Counted from the stretch's first letter, positions 1 through 10,471 are shown. The stretch is DNA of 64,000 bases from Labrenzia sp. THAF82 (GCF_009363435.1 NZ_CP045354.1:5794501-5858500); one strand, 5' to 3'. The notes: a model not told the origin generated them from the sequence alone. Numbers and translations: made by a program.

Positions 1-530
1 CCATGCGCTTCAAAAAGATCAGCTGCTGACTTTGCAAGCTCCTCCGGACCCAAATCGTTAGCCGGTGTGTTGATCAGGTCACGGGTCAGTTGAACCCCAT
101 CGAGGATGGTTCCGATTCGCTCCAGATCAATGCCGTCGGGAACTGCAAGACGTCGTTCCTTTGCGTCTTTGCTGCGATATCGGGCAAATGAATAGCTGGA
201 GAGTGCAAACCCAAGAGCTGCCTGCTCGGGATCCGGAAAGCCATCCGCCAGATGGTAGTCTCCCTCGGGAAGCGTTTTTGCCAGACTTCCCAGTGCCAGG
301 GCTTGTGGCAGGCCTGCTTCCAAGACGCCGAACAATACAGCTGCAAATCCGCCATTTTGAGACGGCACGAGCAGAACAGTAGATGCTTTTCCGGAGTAAT
401 CGTTGGCTTCGCACCAGCCTCGCGCCTGGTCCCCTAACTTGGCCAGAATGCCGGGCAGGCTTTCCTCTGTGACCGCGATGATAGGGGTTGAGGTTTCAAC
501 TTCGCTTTTGCGAACGAGGCACTGGCGCAC
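1..530 (-). CDS. Leucyl aminopeptidase family M17 (N-terminal part, runs off left edge)
   Basis: About 176 residues are visible on the minus strand; the metal-binding C-terminal half lies outside the window. The segment LTRDLINTPANDLGPEEL (about positions 35-90) is the hallmark linker between the N-terminal macro-like domain and the catalytic domain of M17 leucyl aminopeptidases, which release N-terminal residues from peptides in the cytoplasm. The upstream part (for example GFAAVLFGVLEAGLPQALALG) fits the N-terminal domain. An in-frame TGA lies just upstream of codons for RPVSNSG, so the start must be one of two GTG codons at 539 or 530. I chose 530 because GGAG sits eight bases before it. 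It is divergent from tadD. M17 assignment is firm; start is less so. Confidence 0.88.
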   Translation of the reverse strand, partial: MRQCLVRKSEVETSTPIIAVTEESLPGILAKLGDQARGWCEANDYSGKASTVLLVPSQNGGFAAVLFGVLEAGLPQALALGSLAKTLPEGDYHLADGFPDPEQAALGFALSSYSFARYRSKDAKERRLAVPDGIDLERIGTILDGVQLTRDLINTPANDLGPEELAKSAADLFEAH

Positions 531-644
531 GTCTGGCACTCCGGAATTTGAGACAGGTCTTCAACAACAAGACCTAGGACGATGAGGACGCGGGCGCAAC
601 ATCGTGCACCAAAGGATTGGCATTTTCGCATTTCGCAACGCCGC

Positions 645-665
645 TTAACCATCCATTAGGGTTAA
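645..665. promoter_or_regulatory. Candidate CtrA-like site upstream of tadD
   Basis: TTAA at 645-648 and TTAG at 656-659 are separated by seven bases, one mismatch from the TTAA-N7-TTAA form of the alphaproteobacterial CtrA box. A further TTAA follows at 662-665. The site is 27 bases before the tadD start and in the divergent gap with the aminopeptidase gene. CtrA control is inferred only. Confidence 0.3.
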
Positions 666-691
666 TTATCTATTTCTCATGAGGAACGAGA

Positions 692-1498
692 ATGCTGCGG
701 ACAACAAGGATGTTGAAGATGCACGCGCCCAGAACCGGATCCGTAAAACGACGCTCACGCCTGAATGCCACACTGTTGGCAATGACTGCGGTTGTGCTGC
801 TTGCGGGATGTGCGTCCAACAAGTCCAACACAGGAACGCACTCACCTGCCACAGGTGGTCATTACACAACACCAGGCTCAGGTTCCGCTCGGGCTGCCGT
901 TACCAAATGGTCGAAAGCCTACGAGAAGGACCGGAAGAATCGAACAGCGATTCTCGGGTATTCCAACGCCCTCAGTCAGAATGGCCAGATGCCGCAGGCG
1001 ATGGCCGTGCTGCGTGGGGGCGTGATAGCCCATCCGAAAGATCGGGAAATCGCGTCGGCCTACGGCAAAGTTTTGGCGATGAACGGTCGGTTCAGCGAAG
1101 CACTCAATGTTTTGCAAGGTGCGCAGCAACCGGCAACACCGGATTGGAAGCTGATGTCCGCACAGGCGGCGATCTATGATCAGACCGGTGAACACGCAAA
1201 GGCACGCAGCCTTTACAAACAAGCGTTGAAGATCGCGCCCGATGATCCGACCTTGCTCAACAATCTCGGACTTTCCTATCTGCTTTCCAACGAGCTGCCG
1301 GACGCAGAATATACACTGCGCCGCGCCTCGACCTTGCCGGGCGCAGACAGCCGTGTTCGGCAGAACCTGGCACTGGTGCTTGGCATTCAAGGAAAGTACG
1401 ACGAAGCCATTCAAGTCGCCCAGGCGGAACTGGATCCGCGGCAGGCTCAGGCCAACATCGCCTATCTTCAGGAAATGATGAAAAAGCGACAGGGCTAG
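692..1498 (+). CDS. tadD: TadD-like tetratricopeptide-repeat lipoprotein of the Flp pilus
   Basis: 268 residues. A basic N-terminus is followed by a hydrophobic stretch ending in the lipobox LLAGC (Cys about residue 39), so this is probably a lipoprotein. After a Ser/Thr/Gly-rich linker come several TPR units, clear in ARSLYKQALKIAPDDPTLLNNLG and the preceding NVLQGAQQPATPDW segment. TadD homologues are lipoprotein pilotin or assembly factors of the Tad pilus. The gene is isolated on the plus strand, convergent with the tadC end of the minus-strand cpa operon, and is followed by a good terminator. AGGAACGAG precedes the ATG. Assignment rests on TPR architecture plus location. Confidence 0.85.
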   Translation: MLRTTRMLKMHAPRTGSVKRRSRLNATLLAMTAVVLLAGCASNKSNTGTHSPATGGHYTTPGSGSARAAVTKWSKAYEKDRKNRTAILGYSNALSQNGQMPQAMAVLRGGVIAHPKDREIASAYGKVLAMNGRFSEALNVLQGAQQPATPDWKLMSAQAAIYDQTGEHAKARSLYKQALKIAPDDPTLLNNLGLSYLLSNELPDAEYTLRRASTLPGADSRVRQNLALVLGIQGKYDEAIQVAQAELDPRQAQANIAYLQEMMKKRQG

Positions 1499-1542
1499 GC
1501 GGAGAGCCTCCCCCGAACATGTTTTAGGCTTTTGCCGGGAAT

Positions 1543-1572
1543 GGGCGTCCGATATCGGGCGCCCTTTCTGCT
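1543..1572 (+). terminator. Rho-independent terminator of tadD
   Basis: GGGCGTCCG at 1543-1551 pairs with CGGGCGCCC at 1556-1564 (one G-T pair, short ATAT loop), followed by a T-rich tract TTTCTGCTTTT. It lies 45 bases after the tadD stop. Confidence 0.75.
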
Positions 1573-1737
1573 TTTCGAACCTAGCTATCAAATGGTGTGT
1601 TCAGCAAATCCGCATCTGCGCGGGTGTTCCGCAAAACCAAATACAAGTTTACTCATCAGATTGCCTGCCTAGAAGGAAGATGCTTCGCAACGTTGTTAGC
1701 AAGAGTTGAGACGAGCAACTCAGCCCAATGCAAAAGA
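1573..1737. other. Gap between the tadD and cpa-operon terminators
   Basis: Part of the 300-base convergent gap between tadD and tadC. The only open frame (plus strand, 1597-1788) has no homology I recognise, no good ribosome-binding site, and runs through the minus-strand terminator. I see no gene here. Confidence 0.6.
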
Positions 1738-1766
1738 GGCACGTTCCAACTCAAGTGGAACGCGCC
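1730..1766 (-). terminator. Rho-independent terminator of the cpa/tad operon
   Basis: On the minus strand, GGCGCGTTCCA (1766-1756) pairs with TGGAACGTGCC (1748-1738), an 11-base-pair stem with one G-T pair and a 7-base loop, followed by TCTTTT. It is 32 bases after the tadC stop. Confidence 0.85.
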
Positions 1767-1798
1767 CCGCAGAGTTCATAAGGTCTAAGGCCTGATGG

Positions 1799-2779
1799 CT
1801 ACTCGGAGAAGGTTTCGATAACCTGGATCACAGCTGGTCCCATAATGATAAGGAACAGGACCGGCAGGAAGAACATGATCATTGGAACCGTCAGCTTCGG
1901 CGGCAGGGACGCAGCTTTCTGCTCTGCCAACTGCATGCGTTGTTCGCGTGTATCGTCTGCCATCGTGCGCAGTGCGGTCCCAATCGGTGTCCCGTAACGC
2001 TCAGCCTGTATAAGCGCCATCATCACGTTTTTCACACCGTCAACGCCTGTTCTCTTTGCAAGGTTTTCGTAGGCAATCCGGCGGTCGCTCAAATAAGAGA
2101 GTTCTGCGGTCGTGAGCGTCAATTCCTCTGCCAATTCAACGGACTGTACGCCGACTTCCTCCGCAACACGCTTGAAACCTTCTTCGATGGACATACCGGA
2201 CTCGACGCAAATCAGCATCAAGTCGAGCGCATCAGGCCAAGCGCGCTGAATTATGAGCTTACGTTTGTCGATCTTGTTTTTGAGATAAATATTGGGCGCA
2301 AATGCCCCAACACCGGCAAAAGCGATACAAAAACAAAGCTTCGAGAATGCCGGCAACGTATCCGGCATGATCACAAATGCATAGAAGGTCGCAAACACGA
2401 AAATGATGAGCGGCAGCGCAATTCGAGCCGTCAGGAAGTAATAAAGCGGGGCAGAACCACGATAGCCCGCCATTCTGAGGTTCTGGATCGTGTTCTCATC
2501 TGAAAGCATTTCCTTCAGATTCAAGCGGTCAACCAGGCTCTTCATTTGTGCTTTTGGCTGGTTGCGCAATGCTGCTTTCGCATCACCTTGACCTGCCTGA
2601 AGACGGGCACGCTCACGCGCGCGCATCTGATCTCGCTCCAATGCAACCGACTTCATGCGTGATTTCAGGGTGTCACGCGAAAGGAGCGGCATCACAAGAG
2701 AGAAAATCGTGCCCGTGACCGCGATCATAGCGAGGACTGCGGCTGCAAATTGCGTCGAAACGATTGTATCAAGGTCCAT
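1799..2779 (-). CDS. tadC: TadC, type II secretion F-family inner-membrane protein of the Flp pilus
   Basis: 326 residues. An N-terminal membrane helix (about residues 13-32), a basic cytosolic segment, paired helices near residues 113-155, the cytoplasmic T2SSF domain (DALDLMLICVESGMSIEEGF, then the repeat with RTMADDTREQRMQ), and a C-terminal membrane helix match the TadC platform protein. With TadB it forms the inner-membrane platform that couples the CpaF ATPase to pilin polymerisation. It is the last gene of the minus-strand operon, ten bases after tadB. Confidence 0.93.
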   Translation of the reverse strand: MDLDTIVSTQFAAAVLAMIAVTGTIFSLVMPLLSRDTLKSRMKSVALERDQMRARERARLQAGQGDAKAALRNQPKAQMKSLVDRLNLKEMLSDENTIQNLRMAGYRGSAPLYYFLTARIALPLIIFVFATFYAFVIMPDTLPAFSKLCFCIAFAGVGAFAPNIYLKNKIDKRKLIIQRAWPDALDLMLICVESGMSIEEGFKRVAEEVGVQSVELAEELTLTTAELSYLSDRRIAYENLAKRTGVDGVKNVMMALIQAERYGTPIGTALRTMADDTREQRMQLAEQKAASLPPKLTVPMIMFFLPVLFLIIMGPAVIQVIETFSE

Positions 2780-2789
2780 GCCGACGCCC

Positions 2790-3809
2790 CTAGAAATCGA
2801 AGTTGATCATCTGCCGCATGACCATGATGCCTGTAAACATCCATATCAGGCCGCCGGCAATGATGATGTTGCCTGTTGTTGTTTCAAAAAGGATCATCAC
2901 GTAATTGGGTGCGATGAAATAGATGATGCCGCCGACGAAAAACGGCAACGAACCGATGATCGCAGCAGAAGATTTTGCTTCCGCGCTGAGTGCCTTGATT
3001 TTTCGCTTCATTGCCTTGCGGCCACGCAGAACCCTGGACAGGTTGCTGAGTGCCTCCGCCAGTCCACCACCGGCCTTTTGCTGGATCGCGACCACGATGG
3101 CGAAGAAATTTGCTTCCGCAACAGGCACGCGATCCGGCAATCTGCCGACAGCCTCGCCAAGTGAAATCCCCATCACCTGGGTTTCCGTAATCTTTCGGAA
3201 TTCAGTGGCAACCGGCTCGCGCGCTTCCCTTGCCACAACTTTGATGCAGTCGCTCAACGGAAGGCCTGCTTTCACACCGCGGACAATAATATCCACACCG
3301 TTTGGCAATTCATCCAGAAACGCGTTGAACCGACGCTTGCGTTTGTTACCGATATACCAGCGCGGAAAACCGAGCAGTCCGGCAAAGGCAAATGCAATCC
3401 CGATCCAAAGGTTCCCCGAAGCAATTAAGGAAACAACGAAGAATATCAGGCTAGAAATAATGCTGAAAATAATGAAGTGTTTCATTTCCCAGCTTAAGCC
3501 AGCCTGCTCCATCAAGACTTTGAGCGAGACTTTTTGTTGTTTGTCCTGTTTGGCCTTTTGGCGGTCTTCAAAGTCTTTCAACTGATCCTGAATGGATCTC
3601 TTGCGCCGATCCGTGTCGCGCACCTGACTGCGTTGGTTTTCATTTTGAGGCCGTGTTGCTACGGCTTCTATACGCTGGTCGCGCTTCTTGCTGCCGGAAA
3701 GCGTTGGCTGAAACAGACTATAGATGATCCCGCCAACCGCGAACATGACGAGCAGTGCAACGGCGATACCGGTGACTTCGGGCGTAAGAAATTCTTCAAG
3801 TCCAGACAT
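2790..3809 (-). CDS. tadB: TadB, type II secretion F-family inner-membrane protein of the Flp pilus
   Basis: 339 residues with the same plan as TadC: N-terminal helix (residues 11-33), long basic charged linker (about 40-95), two membrane helices near 110-150, T2SSF domain (LPNGVDIIVRGVKAGLPLSD; later ALSNLSRVLRGRKAMKRKI), and C-terminal helices. TadB and TadC are paralogous platform proteins. The gene lies 17 bases downstream of cpaF and 10 upstream of tadC, so translation is probably closely linked. Confidence 0.93.
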   Translation of the reverse strand: MSGLEEFLTPEVTGIAVALLVMFAVGGIIYSLFQPTLSGSKKRDQRIEAVATRPQNENQRSQVRDTDRRKRSIQDQLKDFEDRQKAKQDKQQKVSLKVLMEQAGLSWEMKHFIIFSIISSLIFFVVSLIASGNLWIGIAFAFAGLLGFPRWYIGNKRKRRFNAFLDELPNGVDIIVRGVKAGLPLSDCIKVVAREAREPVATEFRKITETQVMGISLGEAVGRLPDRVPVAEANFFAIVVAIQQKAGGGLAEALSNLSRVLRGRKAMKRKIKALSAEAKSSAAIIGSLPFFVGGIIYFIAPNYVMILFETTTGNIIIAGGLIWMFTGIMVMRQMINFDF

Positions 3810-3826
3810 AGACAGTATTCCGTTAC

Positions 3827-5332
<1,506 letters not shown>

Positions 5333-5362
5333 AACGAACTATCTGCTCCGTCGAAAACCGGT

Positions 5363-6670
5363 TTATCCAGCTTTCCGTTTCAGTTTTGACAACAAACCAC
5401 CAAGGCTTGAGCGCGACGGTCTGCTGGGCTGAGCCTTGCCGGATACCGACTGTGCCAAGTCTTCGAACATGCGTGCAATTGCGTGCTTGTTGTCCATTTC
5501 ACCGATCATCTGCCCATTGTTGGCCGCAGTGCCAAACAGTTGCGGCTCAAACGGAATGGAGGCCTGAACTTGAAGTCCTAATGCACTGGCAAACTCATCG
5601 GGCTTGATTTCAGGTCGCTTCGGAACGTTGACCTTGTTCATGATCAGGTGCGGTGGTCGATCGTTGGGCCGCAACTGCTTCAGCATGTCGACGGTGTTCT
5701 TTGCATTGCGCAGATTTGCAAGATCAGGCTCCGCGACCAGAACAATTTCGTCGACACTTAGAAGCGTATCCTTGACCCAAGCATTCCAGACATGCGGTAC
5801 ATCAAGCACGACAAGCGGCACGCTTGATCGCATGGTCTCAAGAAGCGGCTCGAACGCTTTTTCATTTTGATCATAGGTGCGCTCAAGCGTTGCCGGAGCT
5901 GCCAAAAGGCTCAGGTGATCACTGCATTTGGACAAGATGCGATCAAGGTAGGTTTCATCCAGACGCTCGGGCGAAGAGACCGCCTCGAAGACCCCTTGTA
6001 ACGGATCCTGGTTGTAGTCCAGGCCCGCTGTGCCGAATGGCAAGTCCAAGTCAGTCACGACAACTTCAGTCTGGAAGCTTCGGGCAAGCGACCAGGCACC
6101 GTTATGGGCAACGGTCGAAGAGCCGCATCCGCCCTTCACGCCAAAAAAGGCAATGGTTCGTCCGAGCGGTTCAGCTTCCGGATCCGCGTAGAGATTGCCG
6201 ACTGACCCAATCAGCTGAAAAACGCTCACGGGTGCAATGAGGTACTCACTCACTCCCCTTGCAATCAGTTCGCGATACAGCGTGACGTCGTTCACATCAC
6301 CGATCACGATCACCTTTGTACCCGCATCGCAGAACTCGGCGAGGTGGTCGAGATTTGTCAGCAATTCCTCACGCTGACCTATTGTTTCGACGATAATCAG
6401 ATTGGGCGTCGGCGCTTGTTCGAATGTTGAAATTGCAGCCGGAATCCCACCTGAATCAAGCTTCAGGTGTGCCTTGGCCATACGCCGATCTTCCATCGCA
6501 GCTTCCGCAACACGCATGGTGGCATCACTTAGACAGAACGCGTGCACGGTTATGCGGGGTATGGCATTTATCTGCATACCTTCTTCATTTACCGTTTGCT
6601 GCTGTTCGAACGGCGTTGACGCAGCCTCGAGATATCCGGCCATATCGTTGAAATCCTGATTAGCGCTCAT
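5363..6670 (-). CDS. cpaE: CpaE/TadZ, ParA-like pilus localisation ATPase
   Basis: 435 residues. The N-terminal half resembles a degenerate receiver domain (VIVIGDVNDVTLYRELIARG), and the C-terminal half is a ParA/MinD-type ATPase with deviant Walker A FFGVKGGCGSSTVAHN (about residue 175) and switch motif VVTDLDLPFGTAGLDYN. CpaE/TadZ proteins place the pilus machinery, usually at a pole. It lies eight bases downstream of cpaD and 30 upstream of cpaF. Confidence 0.93.
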   Translation of the reverse strand: MSANQDFNDMAGYLEAASTPFEQQQTVNEEGMQINAIPRITVHAFCLSDATMRVAEAAMEDRRMAKAHLKLDSGGIPAAISTFEQAPTPNLIIVETIGQREELLTNLDHLAEFCDAGTKVIVIGDVNDVTLYRELIARGVSEYLIAPVSVFQLIGSVGNLYADPEAEPLGRTIAFFGVKGGCGSSTVAHNGAWSLARSFQTEVVVTDLDLPFGTAGLDYNQDPLQGVFEAVSSPERLDETYLDRILSKCSDHLSLLAAPATLERTYDQNEKAFEPLLETMRSSVPLVVLDVPHVWNAWVKDTLLSVDEIVLVAEPDLANLRNAKNTVDMLKQLRPNDRPPHLIMNKVNVPKRPEIKPDEFASALGLQVQASIPFEPQLFGTAANNGQMIGEMDNKHAIARMFEDLAQSVSGKAQPSRPSRSSLGGLLSKLKRKAG

Positions 6671-6678
6671 ACTTTCAC

Positions 6679-7392
6679 CTATTCGGAAACAGAAGCTCCG
6701 ACACCTTCTTCAAATTCAGATGCAGTCTTCTTGCCTTCACGGTAGTTCTCAAAAACAACAGCGCGACGCGCCTGATCAGACGGTGTCGATGCTCTTGGCG
6801 TGATCAGATCAGACGGGTTGTCAACCATCACGGCCAGGTTCGCCTGAGAAGCACAGCCGAAGTTTTCGTAGTCTGTGTTTTCACCGATGCCACCACCGAT
6901 GTTTCTCGGCCAGGCACCACATTTTCCTGCAGTCGCCTGCATTCGTGCGTAGGAAAGGCGAATTGGAGCATCCGCAGAGGGGTCCTGCACTGCGTAAGTA
7001 CGCGTGCTGATCTTAGACCGGCTCAATCCACCGTCTTGCAGGGCTTTGCGGATGTCAGGCGTTACCGCATGAACAGCGACGTCATTTGCACCCCCTGAAG
7101 GCACCAGAATTTCGACAGCACCATTACCCTTGTTACGGGATTCGGCCGCGAATGCAGAAATCGTGTGTTCGATTGGGCCGTAAAGGTTTCGTGTGTTTCG
7201 ACCGATAGGAAGATCGAGGGTTTCGGGCTCTTCGGTGATCACAATGGGATGGCGCAAGCGATAATCGTTGGAAGCCAAAAGGCCGTCCGGATTTTGTGAC
7301 TGACTCTGACAGCCCACGATCGTCAGACAACCGAGGAAGACAAGAACAGGCTTTGATACGGCTGCAAACCGGACTTTCGTTTGTTTACTCAT
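6679..7392 (-). CDS. cpaD: CpaD, outer-membrane-associated Flp pilus lipoprotein
   Basis: 237 residues from the ATG at 7392, which has GAGGA upstream; the longer frame overlaps cpaC and is not favoured. The leader ends in the lipobox TIVGC. The body (DYRLRHPIVI near the N-terminus, CGAWP and GCASQANLAVMVDNP toward the C-terminus) is the CpaD/TadD-type pilus lipoprotein of alphaproteobacteria, thought to work with the CpaC secretin. The gene sits between cpaC and cpaE. Confidence 0.92.
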   Translation of the reverse strand: MSKQTKVRFAAVSKPVLVFLGCLTIVGCQSQSQNPDGLLASNDYRLRHPIVITEEPETLDLPIGRNTRNLYGPIEHTISAFAAESRNKGNGAVEILVPSGGANDVAVHAVTPDIRKALQDGGLSRSKISTRTYAVQDPSADAPIRLSYARMQATAGKCGAWPRNIGGGIGENTDYENFGCASQANLAVMVDNPSDLITPRASTPSDQARRAVVFENYREGKKTASEFEEGVGASVSE

Positions 7393-7402
7393 CCGTCCGT
7401 CC

Positions 7403-8809
7403 TCACTTGTAGATGAAGCCGACCTGGCCGTGATACGTGCCGGCCACGTCACCAGTCGGGTTGTAGATTTTGTTCAACCGGTTCAGGAAAATCGTCTCTG
7501 CATCAGAAGCCGGTAAAAGGTTCTTGTCTGGCCGCACCATTTTGCTCGCGGCAACGGGACGAACCACATAAGGGGTTACGAACACCGCCAATTCGGTCTG
7601 GTCCCGCAAGAAATCACGGCTTTTGAACAGTGCTCCCAAGATTGGAATCTGCATCAATCCCGGCACTCCCTCAACCGCTTGCGAATAGGACTCCTTGAGC
7701 AGCCCCGCCATGACCAGAGTTCCACCTGATGGCAGTTCCATGGTTGATTCTGCGCGGCGGACTTTCAGGGCGGAAATTGTGATACCGCCTGCGGAGACAG
7801 CGCCTTCGTTACTGAGTTCACTGACTTCGGTTTTAACGCGAAGGCTAATTCTGCCGCCGGAGAGAACAACAGGTGTGAAATCGAGGCCAACACCGAACTT
7901 CTTGAACTCTACCGAGATTTCCCCGTCATCGCGAGAAATCGGGATCGGGAATTCACCGCCTGCCAGGAAACTCGCATTTTCACCGGAGATGGCCGTTAGT
8001 GTTGGTTCTGCCAGGGTTCGAATGACACCCTCGCGCTGAAGCATCTGAACCTGAGCCGTGATGTTGCTCGAACCACTTAAGAACTGTGTGCCGCCTGTCG
8101 CCTGATTGACGATGGAAGGGTTGACGGTAAAGTTTGGAAGGTTCGAAAAGAACGGTGTGAAGTTTCCAGTTCCAACAGTTCCAGAGAACTGAACACCAAG
8201 CTGCTTGATAATGGTACGTTCCACTTCAGCAACTGTAACTTTTAGATGGACCTGATCTTTGCCTTCAACTGAAATGAGATTGACAACTTCCGTGGCAGAG
8301 CCAGCACCTTGAAACTTTGTTGCAATATCAGCCGCTTGTTGAGCTTCAAGAGTACTCTTTGCGGAACCACTCAGGATCACATTTCCATTCACTGATTCTG
8401 CAGAAATCTTGCTTCCGGGGATAAGCTTGCGAATGATCCGAGTCAGATCTGACGTATCTTTTTCAACTCGAATATTGAAACTTGCAAGTTCGCGGCCGCT
8501 GCGACTGAAGAGAACCAGTCTTGACTGTCCCGCCGTGTTGCCGATGACAAATATCCTGCGAGGCGTTCTGAGTACCGCATCTGCAATTTCCGGATTGGAC
8601 ACAAGTACATCAGCAGCATCTTCTGCAAGATTAACGACAACGGAGCGTCCGATACCCACGTTTAGGATGCGACCGCTTGCTCTTTCCCCCGCAGCGATAT
8701 GGACCTGGCTCGGAAAGTTTCCTTCAGCCAGTGAGGCGCTTGTCGGCATTGCGACCGAAGCTCCCAACAGCAATGCTGCCGCTGCAAATTTGACTATCTG
8801 CTTTTTCAT
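7403..8809 (-). CDS. cpaC: CpaC/RcpA, secretin channel of the Flp pilus
   Basis: 468 residues from the ATG at 8809 (GAGGGG five bases upstream); a longer in-frame start at 8851 overlaps cpaB and adds no signal-like sequence. Signal peptide (KFAAAALLLGASVAMPTSASLA), then the pilus N-terminal domain (about 30-115), a BON-like domain (VNGNVILSGSAKSTLEAQQA), and the secretin core with EPTLTAISGENASFLAGGEF and MAGLLKESYSQAVEGVPGL. It forms the outer-membrane pore. Its N-terminal domain is paralogous to the separate protein at 11211-11675. Confidence 0.95.
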   Translation of the reverse strand: MKKQIVKFAAAALLLGASVAMPTSASLAEGNFPSQVHIAAGERASGRILNVGIGRSVVVNLAEDAADVLVSNPEIADAVLRTPRRIFVIGNTAGQSRLVLFSRSGRELASFNIRVEKDTSDLTRIIRKLIPGSKISAESVNGNVILSGSAKSTLEAQQAADIATKFQGAGSATEVVNLISVEGKDQVHLKVTVAEVERTIIKQLGVQFSGTVGTGNFTPFFSNLPNFTVNPSIVNQATGGTQFLSGSSNITAQVQMLQREGVIRTLAEPTLTAISGENASFLAGGEFPIPISRDDGEISVEFKKFGVGLDFTPVVLSGGRISLRVKTEVSELSNEGAVSAGGITISALKVRRAESTMELPSGGTLVMAGLLKESYSQAVEGVPGLMQIPILGALFKSRDFLRDQTELAVFVTPYVVRPVAASKMVRPDKNLLPASDAETIFLNRLNKIYNPTGDVAGTYHGQVGFIYK

Positions 8810-8847
8810 TGCGCCCCTCACACTGGACATTCTGTTGTGACCGGGTC

Positions 8848-9624
8848 TCATTGCGCACCTGCCTGGCTCGTTACGCCGTATTTTACGTAGCTGACACCGC
8901 GACGTCGGGAATTGTCCGCTTCCGCGTCATCCGCCGAATCTTGGGCGCTGCGTAACGCTAGGTCGAGCGTCCCGACCTGCTGAGACTGAGTTATGATTTC
9001 CGACTCAGCCAGGGTTAGTTCAAGAGTTGCTGTCTTCTTTGGTGAAAGATTCTTCTGCTCTTGTTCGCCAGCTGTTGTGCTGTCGATCGCCAGAACCCTG
9101 ATGTTCTCCAGGATTGTCTCGCTCAGAGCACCACCCGAATCCGATGACCGCGTCAAAATGACGTCTACTTTGTCACCGGGTAAAATGAACCCGCCTGCGG
9201 TGGTTTCAGCTTCCACACTGACAGCGATTGCTCTCTTTCCTTTCGGGAGGATCGCTGCCATGAAACCTTTATCCGTATTGATCAATCGCTCAGGGCGAAC
9301 AGGTTCCCCGGCAAAAATCGGCACTCGCGCGATTCGGCCTTGATACTCGGTATCAGCGGAAGGATTCGATTTTTCGGTCACGGCCCCAAGTGGAACCGTG
9401 TCTTCTGGCCAATCGGCCCACGAAAGATCTTCTTCCGTTAGCTTTCCGCCAAGGCTAATGTCCTTTGCCGCTACCAGAACCTTGGAATTCTCTTCTGAAA
9501 CCGGCTCTTGAACGACTTGCGGCTCTCTATCGTTACCGCCGGATGACATTACCAAGCGGAACGCGATGAAGCCGGCAACCACTGCGATCGCCAATACAAA
9601 TATGCGTGCCAGTTTCATGACCAA
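8848..9624 (-). CDS. cpaB: CpaB/RcpC, Flp pilus assembly protein
   Basis: 258 residues: N-terminal membrane anchor (ARIFVLAIAVVAGFIAFRLV), a SAF domain (VLVAAKDISLGGKLTEEDL) and the RcpC/CpaB domain (ILPKGKRAIAVSVEAETTAGGF, then LPGDKVDVILTR). It is the first gene of the seven-gene minus-strand cpa operon; the 236-base gap before it carries TTAA-rich candidate CtrA sites. Confidence 0.93.
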   Translation of the reverse strand: MVMKLARIFVLAIAVVAGFIAFRLVMSSGGNDREPQVVQEPVSEENSKVLVAAKDISLGGKLTEEDLSWADWPEDTVPLGAVTEKSNPSADTEYQGRIARVPIFAGEPVRPERLINTDKGFMAAILPKGKRAIAVSVEAETTAGGFILPGDKVDVILTRSSDSGGALSETILENIRVLAIDSTTAGEQEQKNLSPKKTATLELTLAESEIITQSQQVGTLDLALRSAQDSADDAEADNSRRRGVSYVKYGVTSQAGAQ

Positions 9625-9691
9625 TACCCAATAGTTCGCTGCGCGTTTGCGCTACCTTGCGTAGTGTGCGGGTGAATTGGTCAAAACATGG

Positions 9692-9730
9692 TTAACCAGA
9701 TCTGGATGTTTTTGGTTAATTTTCGTTAAC
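9692..9730. promoter_or_regulatory. TTAA cluster, candidate CtrA-regulated promoter of the cpa operon
   Basis: Three TTAA half-sites lie 68-105 bases upstream of cpaB: 9692-9695, 9716-9719 and 9726-9729. The last two give TTAA-N6-TTAAC, one base short of the canonical N7 spacing. CtrA controls pilus genes in several alphaproteobacteria, so a role is plausible, but the spacing is non-ideal. Confidence 0.35.
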
Positions 9731-9860
9731 TTTACTGAATGTGTTACTAAAAGAGTGCATTTTGCACTTTCACGCTAGAAAACCACGCACGGTTTTACCT
9801 TGCGAAAATATAAAAATCGTTTTTGAGAAAGGAAGAGCGTATCTAAATGCTCTGGATTCG

Positions 9861-10385
9861 TCAGCTAATAAGCTGAAACCAAGCTGTATGTGGATAGACT
9901 TGAAGACCGGCAATCGCAATGGCGATTCCATAGGGAATGCCACTATTTCGGTCGTGCAAACGCGCAAACCAGTCTTGCTGGATTAAAATGATTGGCACGA
10001 TCAACTTTTGTCTCATCAGCAACAATCCAATGGTTAAAACCATTCCGTAAATCGCTACAAGTATCGCAAATGCCGCCAATTCAGGTGTAAATCCGATCCA
10101 AAGTGAAATTGCACTAATGAATTTCACATCACCGCCACCCATCCAATTGAAAGCAAAAAACACGAAGCAGGGGACAAAAACGACGGCAAGACCAAGGGCG
10201 TGCAGTCCCCAAGCCTGTAACGGCAACCCAACTGCCAGAGCCAAAAGGCAAAAGCCAGAAATTAAGAGAACTGTGACCCGATTTCGAATTGTCATTGTCA
10301 ACAAGTCCGAAACACCACCATATGCAACCAGCATTGGAAAGATGACAAGTACGGCAGCCTGAATCATTACGAACTCGTTCTTCAA
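9861..10385 (-). CDS. cpaA: CpaA/TadV, prepilin peptidase (family A24)
   Basis: 174 residues, five to six hydrophobic helices. The two catalytic aspartates of A24 peptidases are visible in the segment YGGVSDLLTMTI and in the GxGD motif NWMGGGDVKF. It would cleave the Flp prepilin and TadE-like pseudopilins at the inner membrane. Upstream lies the flp gene with its own terminator, so cpaA probably has a separate promoter in 10386-10444. Confidence 0.92.
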   Translation of the reverse strand: MKNEFVMIQAAVLVIFPMLVAYGGVSDLLTMTIRNRVTVLLISGFCLLALAVGLPLQAWGLHALGLAVVFVPCFVFFAFNWMGGGDVKFISAISLWIGFTPELAAFAILVAIYGMVLTIGLLLMRQKLIVPIILIQQDWFARLHDRNSGIPYGIAIAIAGLQVYPHTAWFQLIS

Positions 10386-10444
10386 ACCCTAGTTGAACTA
10401 ATACTTACCGAAATTCGTTAAAATCGCGCAAAGAGACTAGATAC

Positions 10445-10471
10445 AAAAAATGGGCGGTGAACCGCCCATTT
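10445..10471 (-). terminator. Rho-independent terminator of flp
   Basis: Perfect inverted repeat: AAATGGGCGG (10448-10457) and CCGCCCATTT (10462-10471) with a four-base loop; on the minus strand it is followed by a run of Ts. It should separate abundant pilin mRNA from cpaA. Confidence 0.9.

Noticed and set aside
878..1591. Long minus-strand open frame opposite tadD
   Set aside because: It mirrors the codon pattern of tadD and has a composition (Cys, Arg and Pro rich) typical of an antisense shadow.
1597..1788. Plus-strand 63-codon frame between tadD and tadC
   Set aside because: No ribosome site or homology, and it crosses the clear minus-strand terminator.
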